Shown in pieces: positions 17,861 through 27,313 of a DNA stretch of 64,000 nucleotides (within the stretch, counting starts at the first letter, position 1; every line of letters starts with the position of its first letter). Position numbers and translations under genes: made by a program. The notes beneath the pieces were generated by a model that was given only the letters and a program-made list of their open reading frames with translations, was not told the origin of the DNA and ran no database searches. The stretch comes from Caldibacillus debilis DSM 16016. Lineage in GTDB: Bacteria > Bacillota > Bacilli > Bacillales > Caldibacillaceae. The DNA is taken from contig NZ_KB912918.1 of the NCBI RefSeq assembly GCF_000383875.1, forward strand, positions 150 through 64,149, given 5' to 3'.

Positions 17861-18610
17861 TTGTTAACTCCGGAACGGCATCAAATCATCCTTTCGCTGT
17901 TAAAGGAAAAACAAACGGTAAAAATCCAGGAACTGGTGGAATTGACCAAAGCGTCGGAATCCACCATCCGCAGGGATTTGATTCAACTGGAAAAAGGGAA
18001 GTTTTTGAAGCGGATCCACGGCGGCGCCGCCCGCCTGCAAGGAAAATTGCAGGAACCGAGCATGACCGAAAAATCTTCCAAAAACCTTCAGGAAAAACGG
18101 CTGATCGCCAAATACGCGGCAAGCCTCGTGGAAAAGGGAGATTGCATCTATTTGGATGCGGGCTCCACGGTCATGCAGATGATTCCCTATCTTCCGGAGG
18201 ATATCGTCGTTGTCACAAACGGGCTGACGCACATCGGTCCGCTATTTGAAAAAAGGATCGAAACCTATGTCATCGGCGGTTACGCCAAGCATAAAACCAA
18301 CGCCGTCATCGGCAGGGGCGCCTTGGCCAGCTTGGGCATGTACCGGTTTGACAAATCCTTCATGGGGGTGAACGGCATCCATCCGGAATACGGGTTTACC
18401 ACCCCCGACCCGGAGGAAGCCCTCATTAAACAGACGGCGATTTCTCTATCGCGGGAGGCCTACGTCCTCGCCGACCATACGAAATTTTCGGAGATCGCCT
18501 TCGCGAAGATCGCCGACATTCATGAGGCGGCGATCATCACGGACGGCCTGGACAAAGAGGTTGCCGGGCAATATGAAAATAAAACAAGGATCGAGGTTGT
18601 GACCCCATGA
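17861..18610 (+). CDS. fruR: DeoR-family fructose operon repressor
   Basis: FruR (249 aa) regulates the fructose PTS operon in response to fructose 1-phosphate. The N-terminal DeoR winged HTH (about 5-55) contains KIQELVELTKASESTIRRDL and the family hallmark HGGA. The C-terminal sugar-phosphate sensor resembles the DeoRC domain, with YLDAGSTVMQM and GVNGIHPEYGFTTPDPEEA. The TTG at 17861, giving MLTPERHQ, matches B. subtilis FruR and has AGGAGGG six bases upstream. It overlaps fruK by four bases (ATGA). Confidence 0.94.
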   Translation: MLTPERHQIILSLLKEKQTVKIQELVELTKASESTIRRDLIQLEKGKFLKRIHGGAARLQGKLQEPSMTEKSSKNLQEKRLIAKYAASLVEKGDCIYLDAGSTVMQMIPYLPEDIVVVTNGLTHIGPLFEKRIETYVIGGYAKHKTNAVIGRGALASLGMYRFDKSFMGVNGIHPEYGFTTPDPEEALIKQTAISLSREAYVLADHTKFSEIAFAKIADIHEAAIITDGLDKEVAGQYENKTRIEVVTP

Positions 18611-19533
18611 TTTACACCTTGACATTGAACCCTTCCGTTGACTACGTCATCCAGCTGGAAGAACTGAAGCTCGGGGAATTGAACCGGGTGTTGCGGGAAG
18701 CCAAATTCCCCGGCGGAAAAGGGATCAATGTTTCCCGGGTTTTGCAGCGGATGGGCGTATCGAGCAAGGCCCTCGGCTTCATCGGAGGATTCACCGGAAA
18801 ATATATTGAAGAACGCTTGAAACAGGAAAAGATCAGCTGCGATTTCGTGCACGTCAAAGGGGATACGCGGATCAACGTGAAACTGCAAGCGGGAACGGAA
18901 ACGGAGATCAACGCCAGCGGTCCGCCCATTTCCAAAGCCGATTTTGAAGCTTTAAAAGAAAAAATCGGCGCTCTCACCGGCCGGGATGTGCTCGTCTTGG
19001 CGGGAAGCGTCCCCGCCGTCCTGCCGGAGACGGCCTATGAGGAACTGGTGAAGATCTGCGTGCAAAACGGAACGAAATTCGTCGCCGACATGGAAGGGAG
19101 GCTGCTGGAAAAAGTCCTGCCCTACCGTCCTTTCCTGATAAAGCCGAACCATCATGAACTGGGAGAACTTTTCCATACGGAAATCGCCGATTTTGCCCAG
19201 GCGGTCGCCTGCGGCAAAAGATTGGTCCAAAGGGGAGCGGAAAATGTCATCGTTTCCATGGCGGATCAGGGGGCTGTCTTTGTCAGCCGGCAATCCGCCT
19301 TTATTGCCGAAGTGCCAAAGGGGGAGGTGAAAAGTTCGGTGGGGGCGGGCGACTCCATGGTTGCCGGCTTCCTCGCCAAATATGGAGAGACCGGAGACGT
19401 AAAAGAGGCCTTCCGTTACAGTGTCGCGTCGGGATGCGCCACGGCGTTTTCGCTGGATTTGTGCACGAAGGAGAAGGTGGAAGAAATATTGCCTCATATT
19501 ATCATTAAAAATTTCGGAGGAGATAGCGGATGA
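18607..19533 (+). CDS. fruK: 1-phosphofructokinase
   Basis: FruK (308 aa) is a PfkB-family kinase that phosphorylates fructose 1-phosphate to fructose 1,6-bisphosphate. Seen features are the N-terminal TLNPSVDYVI, the substrate-side FPGGKGINVSRVL, and the ATP/anion-hole motif VGAGDSMVAGFLAKY with the catalytic Asp in GAGDS. Start and stop overlap fruR and fruA by four bases each, so the three genes are tightly coupled. Confidence 0.95.
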   Translation: MIYTLTLNPSVDYVIQLEELKLGELNRVLREAKFPGGKGINVSRVLQRMGVSSKALGFIGGFTGKYIEERLKQEKISCDFVHVKGDTRINVKLQAGTETEINASGPPISKADFEALKEKIGALTGRDVLVLAGSVPAVLPETAYEELVKICVQNGTKFVADMEGRLLEKVLPYRPFLIKPNHHELGELFHTEIADFAQAVACGKRLVQRGAENVIVSMADQGAVFVSRQSAFIAEVPKGEVKSSVGAGDSMVAGFLAKYGETGDVKEAFRYSVASGCATAFSLDLCTKEKVEEILPHIIIKNFGGDSG

Positions 19534-21407
19534 AAATCACGGAGCTTTTAACGGAAGCGACGGTCACCATGACCGTTTCCGGCTCCGGCAAAACGGAGGC
19601 CATCGGGGAGCTGGCAAAGCTCCTCGACGGGGCCGGAAAATTGGCTGACGTCCAAAGGTTTATGGAAGCGGTTTTACGAAGGGAAGACCAAGGAACGACC
19701 GGCATCGGCGACGGAATCGCCATTCCCCACGCGAAATCCAGCGCGGTGAAGGAGGCGGCCATCGCCTTCGGAAAATCGGAAAAAGGGGTGGATTTTGCTT
19801 CCCTGGACGGGAAGCCTGTCCATCTCATCTTCATGATTGCGGCTCCCGAGGGGGCGGACAACCAACATTTGGACGCCCTTTCCCGCCTGTCGGAACTGCT
19901 GATGAAAAAGGAAGTCCGGGAGGGATTGATGAAGGCCTCCTCCCCCGATGAAGTATTGGAAGTGATCGGACGTTATGAAGAGGAGAGGAATGAAGGGAAG
20001 AAGGATCCCGGAAAGAATCGGGAATTCATCGTGGCCGTCACCGCCTGCCCGACGGGGATCGCCCATACTTACATGGCCGCCGACGCCCTGAAAACGAAGG
20101 CGGAGGAAATGGGTGTGGACATCAAGGTGGAAACCAACGGATCCGCGGGCGCCCAAAACGTATTGACCAGGGAAGAAATCGAAAAGGCGAAAGCGGTCAT
20201 TGTCGCCGCCGACACGATGGTGGACATGGAGCGGTTCAAAGGAAAACATGTGATACGGACGGCCGTCGCAGAAGGAATCCGCAGGCCGGAGGAGCTGATC
20301 CAGCGGGCGCTTCTGCAGGATGCTCCCGTTTACGAAGGGGAAAAGCTGAAAGCCGACGAGACGGGGGCCGAACAAGGCAAAACGGGCATCTACAAGCATT
20401 TGATGAACGGGGTTTCCAACATGCTCCCCTTCGTCGTCGGGGGAGGGATCCTGATCGCCATCTCGTTCCTGTTCGGCTATAAGGCGGCCGATCCGAACGA
20501 TCCGTCCTATCATCCCCTCGCCGAGGCGCTGATGACGATCGGAGGAGGAAACGCGTTCGGATTAATGGTTCCGGTTTTGGCCGGATTTATCGCCATGAGC
20601 ATTGCCGACCGGCCTGGATTCGCGCCTGGCATGGTCGGCGGGATGATGGCTACAAGCGGAGGCGCGGGTTTCCTCGGCGGGATCATTGCCGGGTTTTTGG
20701 GCGGCTACATCACTGCCGGTCTGAAAAAGGGACTGGCCGGCATGCCGAAATCCCTGGACGGAATCAAGACGATCCTCCTTTATCCCTTGCTCGGAATCGC
20801 GGCCACCGGATTTTTGATGCTCTATGTCATCAACAAGCCGGTCGGCGCCTTAAACAGCGCGATCACCGACTGGCTTTCCGGCCTCGGCACGGGGAATGCG
20901 GTCCTTTTGGGCATCGTCCTTGGGTTAATGATGGCTTTCGATATGGGCGGCCCGGTCAACAAAGCGGCCTACGTGTTCGGCACCGGGCTGATCGCCAACG
21001 GGGTTTATGAACCGATGGCCGCCGTGATGGCCGCCGGAATGGTTCCTCCCCTCGGCATCGCCCTCGCCACCTATTTGTTCAAAAATAAATTTACGAAAGC
21101 GGAGCGGGATGCGGGCAACGCAAATATCATCATGGGGCTGTCCTTCATTACGGAAGGGGCGATTCCCTTTGCCGCCGCCGATCCGCTCCGCGTCATACCC
21201 TCGATCATGGCGGGTTCGGCCGTCGCCGGCGCCCTTTCGATGCTGTTTCATATCGGTCTGCGCGCTCCCCACGGCGGCGTGTTTGTCGTCTGGCTCGTTG
21301 AAGGGAGCAAAATCCTGTACCTGGCGGCCATATTGGCGGGTTCCATTGTCACCGCCCTGTTGCTTGGTTTGTTGAAAAAACCGGTCGAACCGGCCGGAAA
21401 ACAATAA
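19530..21407 (+). CDS. fruA: Fructose-specific PTS enzyme IIABC
   Basis: A 625-residue fused transporter that imports fructose and phosphorylates it to fructose 1-phosphate. EIIA (1-150) carries the phosphohistidine His67 in GIAIPHAKS. EIIB (about 165-265) carries Cys173 in VTACPTGIAHTYMAA. EIIC (about 285-615) is the multi-helix membrane channel, with NMLPFVVGGGILIA near its start. Domain order A-B-C matches B. subtilis FruA. Last gene of fruRKA; a hairpin with a T-run overlaps its 3' end. Confidence 0.96.
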   Translation: MKITELLTEATVTMTVSGSGKTEAIGELAKLLDGAGKLADVQRFMEAVLRREDQGTTGIGDGIAIPHAKSSAVKEAAIAFGKSEKGVDFASLDGKPVHLIFMIAAPEGADNQHLDALSRLSELLMKKEVREGLMKASSPDEVLEVIGRYEEERNEGKKDPGKNREFIVAVTACPTGIAHTYMAADALKTKAEEMGVDIKVETNGSAGAQNVLTREEIEKAKAVIVAADTMVDMERFKGKHVIRTAVAEGIRRPEELIQRALLQDAPVYEGEKLKADETGAEQGKTGIYKHLMNGVSNMLPFVVGGGILIAISFLFGYKAADPNDPSYHPLAEALMTIGGGNAFGLMVPVLAGFIAMSIADRPGFAPGMVGGMMATSGGAGFLGGIIAGFLGGYITAGLKKGLAGMPKSLDGIKTILLYPLLGIAATGFLMLYVINKPVGALNSAITDWLSGLGTGNAVLLGIVLGLMMAFDMGGPVNKAAYVFGTGLIANGVYEPMAAVMAAGMVPPLGIALATYLFKNKFTKAERDAGNANIIMGLSFITEGAIPFAAADPLRVIPSIMAGSAVAGALSMLFHIGLRAPHGGVFVVWLVEGSKILYLAAILAGSIVTALLLGLLKKPVEPAGKQ

Positions 21408-21435
21408 TTTTCAAAAGCGATCGCGGCCGGTTTTT
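21388..21435 (+). terminator. Putative fruA terminator
   Basis: AACCGGCCG (21388-21396) pairs with CGGCCGGTT (21424-21432), followed by a short T-run. The loop is long (27 nt). Confidence 0.5.
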
Positions 21436-21590
21436 GGCGGACTGGACGGAGAGAACGCCGCCTCCTTTCGCGGCATGCCTCCGGGGTTCCGCCGCTTTTC
21501 GGGAAGGGTTGCCGGGGTGCCTTCCCGGTTTTAACCGTCCCGTCGATGGCCATCCAAGACATTTTCGGAAAATATGGAAGGGGTTCAACT

Positions 21591-21620
21591 GCGGCGGAGC
21601 GTTCCGCCGCTTTCTTTTTC
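21591..21620 (+). terminator. Hairpin terminator upstream of ypcP
   Basis: GCGGCGGA (21591-21598) pairs with TCCGCCGC (21603-21610), then TTTCTTTTTC. A second stop for fruA read-through, just before the ypcP promoter region (extended -10 TGATATAAT ending at 21657). Confidence 0.7.
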
Positions 21621-21687
21621 AAAATTTCCCCCGCCTCCATTCTCCCCGTGATATAATGGAAGAAGTTTACGATGGAGGATGTTTCGA

Positions 21688-22575
21688 ATGGAAAAATCCC
21701 GATTTTTGCTCGTCGACGGAATGGCGCTGCTGTTCCGTTCTTATTACGCGACAAGCGTAACCGGACAATTCATGGTGAACGGGAAAGGCATTCCGACAAA
21801 CGGCGTCCAAGGGATGCTGAAACATTTTTTTCTTGCCTTGCAAACCTTCCGGCCGACCCATACGGCAGTTTGCTGGGACATGGGGAGCCGGACGTTCCGC
21901 AGCGAGCTTTACCCGGCATATAAATCCAACCGTCCGGAGCCGCCGGAACAGCTGATTCCCCAATTCGACCTGGCAAAAACCGTCATGGATGCTTTGAATG
22001 TGCCGAATATCGGCATCGAAGGATACGAGGCCGACGATGTGATCGGGACTTTGGCGAAAAGGCATTGCCGCGATTCGGAAATCCTGATCTTGACCGGCGA
22101 CCGGGACATCCTGCAGCTGATCGGCGGGAATATTTCCGTCGCCTTGCTGAAAAAAGGCTTCGGAAATTACCAGGTTTATTCGGAGGAGACGTTCATCCGC
22201 GAAATGGGGATTCCGCCCGCCGCCCTGGCCGACGTCAAGGCGCTGATGAGCGATCCGGCCGATCATTATCCCGGGGTGAAAGGGATCGGAGAGAAAACCG
22301 CCTTGAAGCTCGTCCAACAGTTTTCCTCCGTCCAAGGATTGCTGGAGAATCTTGACAAGGTGGCAAAGGGGGTCCGGGCAAAGATTGAAAGAGACCGGGA
22401 AATGCTGCTTTTGTGCCGGAAACTGGCGGAAATCCGGTGCGACGCCCCGGTACATTGCCCGCTGTCTGAAGCGAAAATCCGGATCGATTGGCAAAAGGCT
22501 TCGGCCGTATTTCTCGAGCACGGCTTCACCGGTTTCGGCCGCTTTCTCCGGTACGGCGAAGCGAGCTCCGCGTGA
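21688..22575 (+). CDS. ypcP: 5'-3' exonuclease (YpcP, FEN-like)
   Basis: A 295-residue flap-endonuclease-family nuclease resembling the N-terminal exonuclease domain of DNA polymerase I but free-standing. Metal ligands are visible in LLVDGMALLFR, CWDMGSRTFR, EGYEADDVIGTLA, LTGDRDILQL and DPADHYPGVKGIGEKTA; the last is the helix-hairpin-helix. It removes RNA primers or flaps at Okazaki fragments. ATG 21688 lies nine bases from GGAGG, whereas ATG 21679 abuts it. It appears monocistronic. Confidence 0.9.
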   Translation: MEKSRFLLVDGMALLFRSYYATSVTGQFMVNGKGIPTNGVQGMLKHFFLALQTFRPTHTAVCWDMGSRTFRSELYPAYKSNRPEPPEQLIPQFDLAKTVMDALNVPNIGIEGYEADDVIGTLAKRHCRDSEILILTGDRDILQLIGGNISVALLKKGFGNYQVYSEETFIREMGIPPAALADVKALMSDPADHYPGVKGIGEKTALKLVQQFSSVQGLLENLDKVAKGVRAKIERDREMLLLCRKLAEIRCDAPVHCPLSEAKIRIDWQKASAVFLEHGFTGFGRFLRYGEASSA

Positions 22576-22978
22576 GGCGGAAACGGTACCTAGGAAAAAC
22601 ATGCAAATCTTTCTGCCCGGCGGCAGACGTTCACCGCGCGGGCCCCTTTCCTGGGGAGGGCAGCCTTTCCCGATCTTACGGCCTGGACTTTTTCTCTTCG
22701 TCCGGAAAAGATGAAACGGCTCCCGGTCCCTTTTTTCGGTCTTGATCATCCGCCGAGGAAAGGGAGGACGTCCGGCCTTCCGGAACTTTCCGGCCGACGT
22801 CCCCTGATCATCGCTTTTAAAATGCCGGATCCTGACAAGGCAATCGGCCTATCGGCGGAAAAGAGACCGGACGGCCGACATATTGCACCGGATCCTGACA
22901 AGGTAATCGTCCTTTCGGACCGTCTTCGCCCCCGATCAGTCCGCGAAAGGGAAAACCGGCGGTCCCCGGAAATCCTTC
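22576..22978. other. 400-bp convergent spacer with a 63-bp-spaced repeat
   Basis: Lies between the convergent ypcP and LysM/GH18 genes. CCGGATCCTGACAAGG occurs at 22825-22840 and 22888-22903, exactly 63 bp apart, with partly similar flanks (AATCGGCC and AATCGTCC follow). No gene recognised. Confidence 0.6.
22825..22903. repeat. 16-bp direct repeat, 63-bp spacing
   Basis: Two identical copies of CCGGATCCTGACAAGG, starting at 22825 and 22888. Confidence 0.85.
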
Positions 22979-24391
22979 CTACATAATCTTTCGGATGCGG
23001 AAATTGTCCCGCAGCAGGAGCCAATTTTGCGGGAACGGATAACCGAGCACCCAGTAGCTGATTCCCCGCAAACGGTAATTTTTGACGGTATCGAATTTCG
23101 CCTGGGCGCTTCGCGCGTCCTCGAACCAGACTTCATGGAGCCTTCCGCTTTCATCCCGGTAGCGGAAAAACGGGGTTTGGGAAACCGGATCGAACTGGAT
23201 TTCCGCGCCGTAGCGGACCGCCCGGCGGACGGCTTCCTGCATGTCGAAGGTTTCCGCCTCCATCCCTTCTTCGTGGGGGAGGAGCCAATCCCGGGCATAC
23301 AGCTGGAACCCCATGAGGATTTTATCCCGGGGGATCGCCGTCACCGCATAATCCAGGACGCGGCGGATTTGGTTGAGGGGAGAGATGGCTTGCGGAGGGC
23401 CGAGCCGGTAGCCCCATTCATACGTCATCAAGATGACAAAATCAAGGATCCTGCCGTGGGCGGAATAATCATGGGCTTCATAAAGGAGCCCTTTTTGGTC
23501 CGGGCTGATTTTCGGGGCGAGGGAACTGGATACGAAGTAGCCGTAAGGATGCAACGTTCGCACGGCCCTTTCCAAAAATTGATTGTAATTCTGGCGGTCC
23601 GCCGGCTCCACATTTTCAAAATCGATATTTAACCCCCGGTAGCCTTTTTGCCTTATCGTGCGGACGGTTTCCTCCAGCAGCCGATCCTGGAGCCGGGGAT
23701 CGGACAAAATCGTGTGGACGAGCCTCGTCCCGGGATCTTCGGCGGTAAAATTGGTGATGCACATCATGGGCGCGACCGAGCCGGAAAGCATGGCCTGTAT
23801 GGCGGGGCCGTCGTTGATCTCCCGCAAAGTCCCGTCTTCCCTGATGCGATAGGCGAACGGAGAGGCGTAAGTCAAGGCGCCGGCGAACGGACGGACGTCC
23901 TCCGCCCCTTCCTCCCCGGTGCGGATGATGAAGGCGTTCACTTCGATGACCGGTTTCGGAAAGGGAATGACGATTAGCGTTCCCGGAAAAATCCGGTCCG
24001 GGTCCTGGATTTGATTGATTTCCGTCAGTTCCGCCACGGTTGTGCCGAACCGTTGGGCGATTTGCCCCAAGGTATCCCCGGCTTGCACCCGGTAAGTTTT
24101 CGCGGGGATATTTAACACCATGCCGGGAAAAATGAGGGCGGGATTGGCGATCCGGTTGTTTTGAATGAGCGCGGCCGGCTCCAGGCCGTATCTTGCGGCA
24201 ATATTCCACAAGTTTTCCCCGGGCTGCACCACATGCCGGCGGCCGGGAACGGGGATGACCAGCGATTGGCCCACGGCCAGCCGGTCCGGGTCGGGCAATT
24301 CATTGGCGGAAACGAGCCGGGAAACGGGAAGCCCGTAAAGATCGGCGATCCTTTGCAGCGTTTCCCCCCTTTGGACGGTGTGAATAAGCAT
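22979..24391 (-). CDS. Spore cortex-type glycosylase with three LysM domains and GH18 domain
   Basis: A 470-residue protein of the YaaH/YdhD/SleL type, which cleaves N-acetylglucosaminyl bonds in cortex muropeptides during germination. Three LysM repeats are at about 1-45, 50-94 and 98-142, each beginning with a form of HxVQxGxTLxxIA (IHTVQRGETLQRIA, HVVQPGENLWNIA, YRVQAGDTLGQIA). A GH18 barrel (about 150-465) follows, with LNIDFENVEP carrying the catalytic acid and WVLGYPFPQNW near the end. No signal peptide is seen, as for spore proteins assembled from the mother cell. Start ATG 24391, with GGAGGG eight bases upstream. Confidence 0.88.
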   Translation of the reverse strand: MLIHTVQRGETLQRIADLYGLPVSRLVSANELPDPDRLAVGQSLVIPVPGRRHVVQPGENLWNIAARYGLEPAALIQNNRIANPALIFPGMVLNIPAKTYRVQAGDTLGQIAQRFGTTVAELTEINQIQDPDRIFPGTLIVIPFPKPVIEVNAFIIRTGEEGAEDVRPFAGALTYASPFAYRIREDGTLREINDGPAIQAMLSGSVAPMMCITNFTAEDPGTRLVHTILSDPRLQDRLLEETVRTIRQKGYRGLNIDFENVEPADRQNYNQFLERAVRTLHPYGYFVSSSLAPKISPDQKGLLYEAHDYSAHGRILDFVILMTYEWGYRLGPPQAISPLNQIRRVLDYAVTAIPRDKILMGFQLYARDWLLPHEEGMEAETFDMQEAVRRAVRYGAEIQFDPVSQTPFFRYRDESGRLHEVWFEDARSAQAKFDTVKNYRLRGISYWVLGYPFPQNWLLLRDNFRIRKIM

Positions 24392-24632
24392 GTCGATCTC
24401 CCTCCATCGCTTTCTCACCCATTTTATGCCGCTGGCCTTCAAATAGGCACAGGAATAAGGAAAAACCGTTTTCGGACATGATAAGAACATCGCCCTTTCC
24501 CGTCCGGCCCGCTGAAACGGGACGGACGGGAAAACGGTGAAAAAACGGGATTTGAAAAAAGAAAGAATCCATATTATTTTTATTTCCAGCAGTTCTTTTC
24601 AATACTCCTTTCCGGGATTCGGGTGAAACACG

Positions 24633-24833
24633 ATGGACAAACATAAACGGTTAATCTTGTATTCGGAAGCGGATAAATGGATGGAGGACTATTGCCGGGG
24701 CTGTTTCCTGCACAAATATTTCTCCAAGGAAAAGGGAAGAAGATACGCCCACAATTTTTGCATCAACAAGTGCACCGTGGGCGAACGTTTGCGAAAAATC
24801 GGACAGGAACTTGAAAATTCAAGCGGGAAGTAA
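24633..24833 (+). CDS. Small zinc-finger protein (zf-C2HCIx2C type)
   Basis: A 66-residue protein with the conserved metal-binding layout CRGCFLHKYFSKEKG then YAHNFCINKCTVGERL. This matches my memory of the Bacillaceae family PF10782 (zf-C2HCIx2C), whose function is unknown. The ATG has GGTGA eight bases upstream. It is single, between the divergent LysM/GH18 gene and the oligopeptide operon. Confidence 0.75.
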   Translation: MDKHKRLILYSEADKWMEDYCRGCFLHKYFSKEKGRRYAHNFCINKCTVGERLRKIGQELENSSGK

Positions 24834-25350
24834 TATCCGGGCTGATCAATTATTGAACAACCGGCCGGGATGCCGGCCGTGAAACGCGCCTGGGCAACAG
24901 AAACGGGAAAGGACTGCCCGTTCCATCGGACAACCGGGGGCTTTTCCCCCGCCCCGCTTTCACCCGGGGTGAAGCCCGTTCGGCGCATTGATTTTCCGTC
25001 GGGCAGATGACATTTCCCCGCTATTTCACGGGCGGTTCCTAAATGTTTTTTCCAACCCCATTGACAACGGGTCGATTCTTGTTGTAAAAAATTTTTATAA
25101 GAAAATAAATTTGTTCTCTTTACTCTTATTTTTTTGAATTTTTCTTTTATAAATTGTTTTAGGACAAATGTTTTCTTGAAAAAATTTGAAAGAATGTATT
25201 GCAATAGTAATCTATTTGTAATATTATTGAATTCAAACATAAAATAAAGTATTCAAACATGTCTAAAATCGTTTATCCGATTAATAAATTAACAGATTAA
25301 AAGATAGAATATTGTAAATATTTGTAGTATTTTGAAGAGGAGGCATCATT
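24834..25350. other. Leader region of the oligopeptide operon
   Basis: GC-rich to 25060, including a 7-bp CGGCCGG/CCGGCCG hairpin near 24861 without a T-run. It then becomes strikingly AT-rich (25070-25340), as expected for promoter DNA. A candidate TTGTAA, 18 bp, TAAAAT lies around 25215-25245. AT-rich dyads resembling CodY boxes occur but none is convincing. Confidence 0.5.
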
Positions 25351-26373
25351 TTGACAAAGCAGCCGCTACTGGAGATCAAAGACCTGACCACGTCTTTTAA
25401 AATCGGCGACGAATACTATGCGGCGGTGGATCATGTTTCATTGACCGTGAATGAAAACGAAGTGGTTGCCATCGTGGGAGAGTCCGGATGCGGAAAAAGC
25501 GCATTGGCTCTTTCCGTCATGAGGCTGCATCAAGAAGTGCGGACAAAGGTGGAAGGGGAAATCCTGTTTAAAGGCAGGAACCTGCTCCCCCTGTCCCTTT
25601 CCGATATGAACAAAGTCCGCGGAAGCGAGATCGGCATGATCTTTCAAGACCCTTTGACGGCGCTGAACCCGCTGATGACGGCGGGGAAGCAGATCGAAGA
25701 AAATATGCGGAATCACATGAAACTTTCCAATAAGGAGTATAAAGAACGCGCCATCGAACTGCTGAAAAAGGTCGGCATTCGCAATCCGGAACGGGTATAT
25801 GCCATGTACCCCCATGAATTGTCGGGAGGCATGAGGCAACGGGTCGTCATCGCCATCGCGATCGCCTGCAATCCCTCGCTTTTGATCGCCGACGAACCGA
25901 CGACGGCTTTGGACGTGACGATCCAGGCGCAAATCATGGATCTTTTGCGGGATCTGCAGGGGCAGATGAAGACGGGGATCATCCTGATCACCCATGATTT
26001 GGGCGTCGTCGCGGAAATGGCGGACCGGGTCGCCGTCATGTACGCCGGCGAAATCGTGGAGATCGCCGATGTCCGCACGATTTTCAACAATCCGTTGCAT
26101 CCCTATACCCGCTCCTTGCTAAACTCGATTCCTTCGACGACGGAAGTGAAGGATCGTCTCCACGTCATACAAGGGATCGTTCCTTCGCTGAGCAAATTGC
26201 CGCGAGCCGGCTGCCGTTTCCGGCACCGGATCCCGTGGATCGATGAATCGGTACACGAGGAAAACCCCGTGCTGCGCGAAGTGGAAAAAGGGCATTGGGT
26301 CCGATGCACCTGCTATCAGCATTTTCACTTTCCAGATACAGTATCGGAGGCACTGAAACATGACATTACTTAA
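25351..26373 (+). CDS. oppD: Oligopeptide ABC transporter ATP-binding protein (OppD/AppD type)
   Basis: A 340-residue ATPase with Walker A GESGCGKSALALS, signature LSGGMRQR, Walker B LLIADEPTTALD, H-loop ITHDLGVVAEMADR, and the oligopeptide-type C-terminal extension. That extension is cysteine-poor: the usual Cys cluster is partly replaced (AGCRFRHR, VRCTCYQH). It powers the OppBC channel with OppF. The TTG at 25351 has GAGGAGG eight bases upstream. First gene of a D-F-B-C-A operon; overlaps oppF by 14 bp. App- and Opp-type systems cannot be separated with certainty here. Confidence 0.9.
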   Translation: MTKQPLLEIKDLTTSFKIGDEYYAAVDHVSLTVNENEVVAIVGESGCGKSALALSVMRLHQEVRTKVEGEILFKGRNLLPLSLSDMNKVRGSEIGMIFQDPLTALNPLMTAGKQIEENMRNHMKLSNKEYKERAIELLKKVGIRNPERVYAMYPHELSGGMRQRVVIAIAIACNPSLLIADEPTTALDVTIQAQIMDLLRDLQGQMKTGIILITHDLGVVAEMADRVAVMYAGEIVEIADVRTIFNNPLHPYTRSLLNSIPSTTEVKDRLHVIQGIVPSLSKLPRAGCRFRHRIPWIDESVHEENPVLREVEKGHWVRCTCYQHFHFPDTVSEALKHDIT

Positions 26374-27295
26374 GGTGAATCATCTGAAAGTGTACTATCC
26401 CGTCCGCGGAGGCTTTTTCCGCCGGGTGGTGGATTACGTAAAAGCGGTGGATGACATCAGCTTCGAGATTCGGGAAGGGGAAACCTACGGACTGGTCGGG
26501 GAGTCGGGCTGCGGAAAAACGACGACGGGAAGGACGATCATCGGCTTGCTGAAAGCCACATCGGGGGAGATCTTATTCAATGATGTGGATTTGACGAAAT
26601 TGAAGAGGAGAGAATTTTTCCAATACAGAAGAGATATCCAGATGATCTTCCAGGATCCCTATTCTTCCTTGAACCCGAAAAAACGGATCTTGGATATCGT
26701 CGCGGAACCTTTCCGGAACTATGAAAAGTTTTCCCCGCAGGAGGAGAAACGTCGGGTTCAGGAATTGCTGGAAAGGGTGGGGATCAGCCCGGACTCCATC
26801 TATAAATACCCCCATGAATTTTCCGGCGGCCAAAGACAGCGGATCGGCATCGCCCGGGCACTGGCCCTGAAGCCGAAGCTGATCATCGCCGACGAACCGG
26901 TTTCGGCCCTGGACGTTTCGGTGCAGGCCCAAGTATTGAACTTTATGAAGGACATCCAGGAAGAATTTAAATTGTCCTATCTTTTTATCAGCCACGATTT
27001 GGGCATCATCCGCCACATGTGCGACCGGATCGGCATCATGTACCGCGGCCGCCTGGTGGAAGAAGGAACGGGGGAAGACATATATACGAATCCCCAGCAT
27101 ATATATACAAAAAGGCTCATTGCGGCCATACCCGACATCAAACCGGAAGAACGGGATAAGCATAAAGCCCTTCGGAAGGAAATTAACCAAGAATTTTCGG
27201 AGCATTTTGATAGATATTTGGATGCTGAGGGACGGATCTTCGATTTGAGGCCAGTTACGGAAACCCATAAAGTCGCGCTACCGTTGGAGTCGTAG
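26360..27295 (+). CDS. oppF: Oligopeptide ABC transporter ATP-binding protein (OppF type)
   Basis: The second ATPase (311 aa), with Walker A GESGCGKTTTGRTI, signature FSGGQRQR, Walker B LIIADEPVSALD and H-loop SHDLGIIRHMCDR. The N-terminal FFRRVVDYVKAVDDISFEI is typical of OppF/DppF subunits. The start lies within oppD, implying coupled translation. The C-terminus after IPDIKPEERDKHKALRKEI is slightly longer than usual and ends without the common Cys-rich motif. It pairs with OppD. Confidence 0.92.
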   Translation: MTLLKVNHLKVYYPVRGGFFRRVVDYVKAVDDISFEIREGETYGLVGESGCGKTTTGRTIIGLLKATSGEILFNDVDLTKLKRREFFQYRRDIQMIFQDPYSSLNPKKRILDIVAEPFRNYEKFSPQEEKRRVQELLERVGISPDSIYKYPHEFSGGQRQRIGIARALALKPKLIIADEPVSALDVSVQAQVLNFMKDIQEEFKLSYLFISHDLGIIRHMCDRIGIMYRGRLVEEGTGEDIYTNPQHIYTKRLIAAIPDIKPEERDKHKALRKEINQEFSEHFDRYLDAEGRIFDLRPVTETHKVALPLES

Positions 27296-27313
27296 GAGAG
27301 GAGTTGTCTGCAG

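Noticed and set aside
24861-24878. Terminator after the zinc-finger gene
   Set aside because: CGGCCGG/CCGGCCG forms a stem, but no T-run follows.
25075-25250. CodY boxes in the AT-rich opp leader
   Set aside because: Several AATTTT/AAAATT-like stretches occur, but none matches the 15-bp consensus well enough above the AT background.
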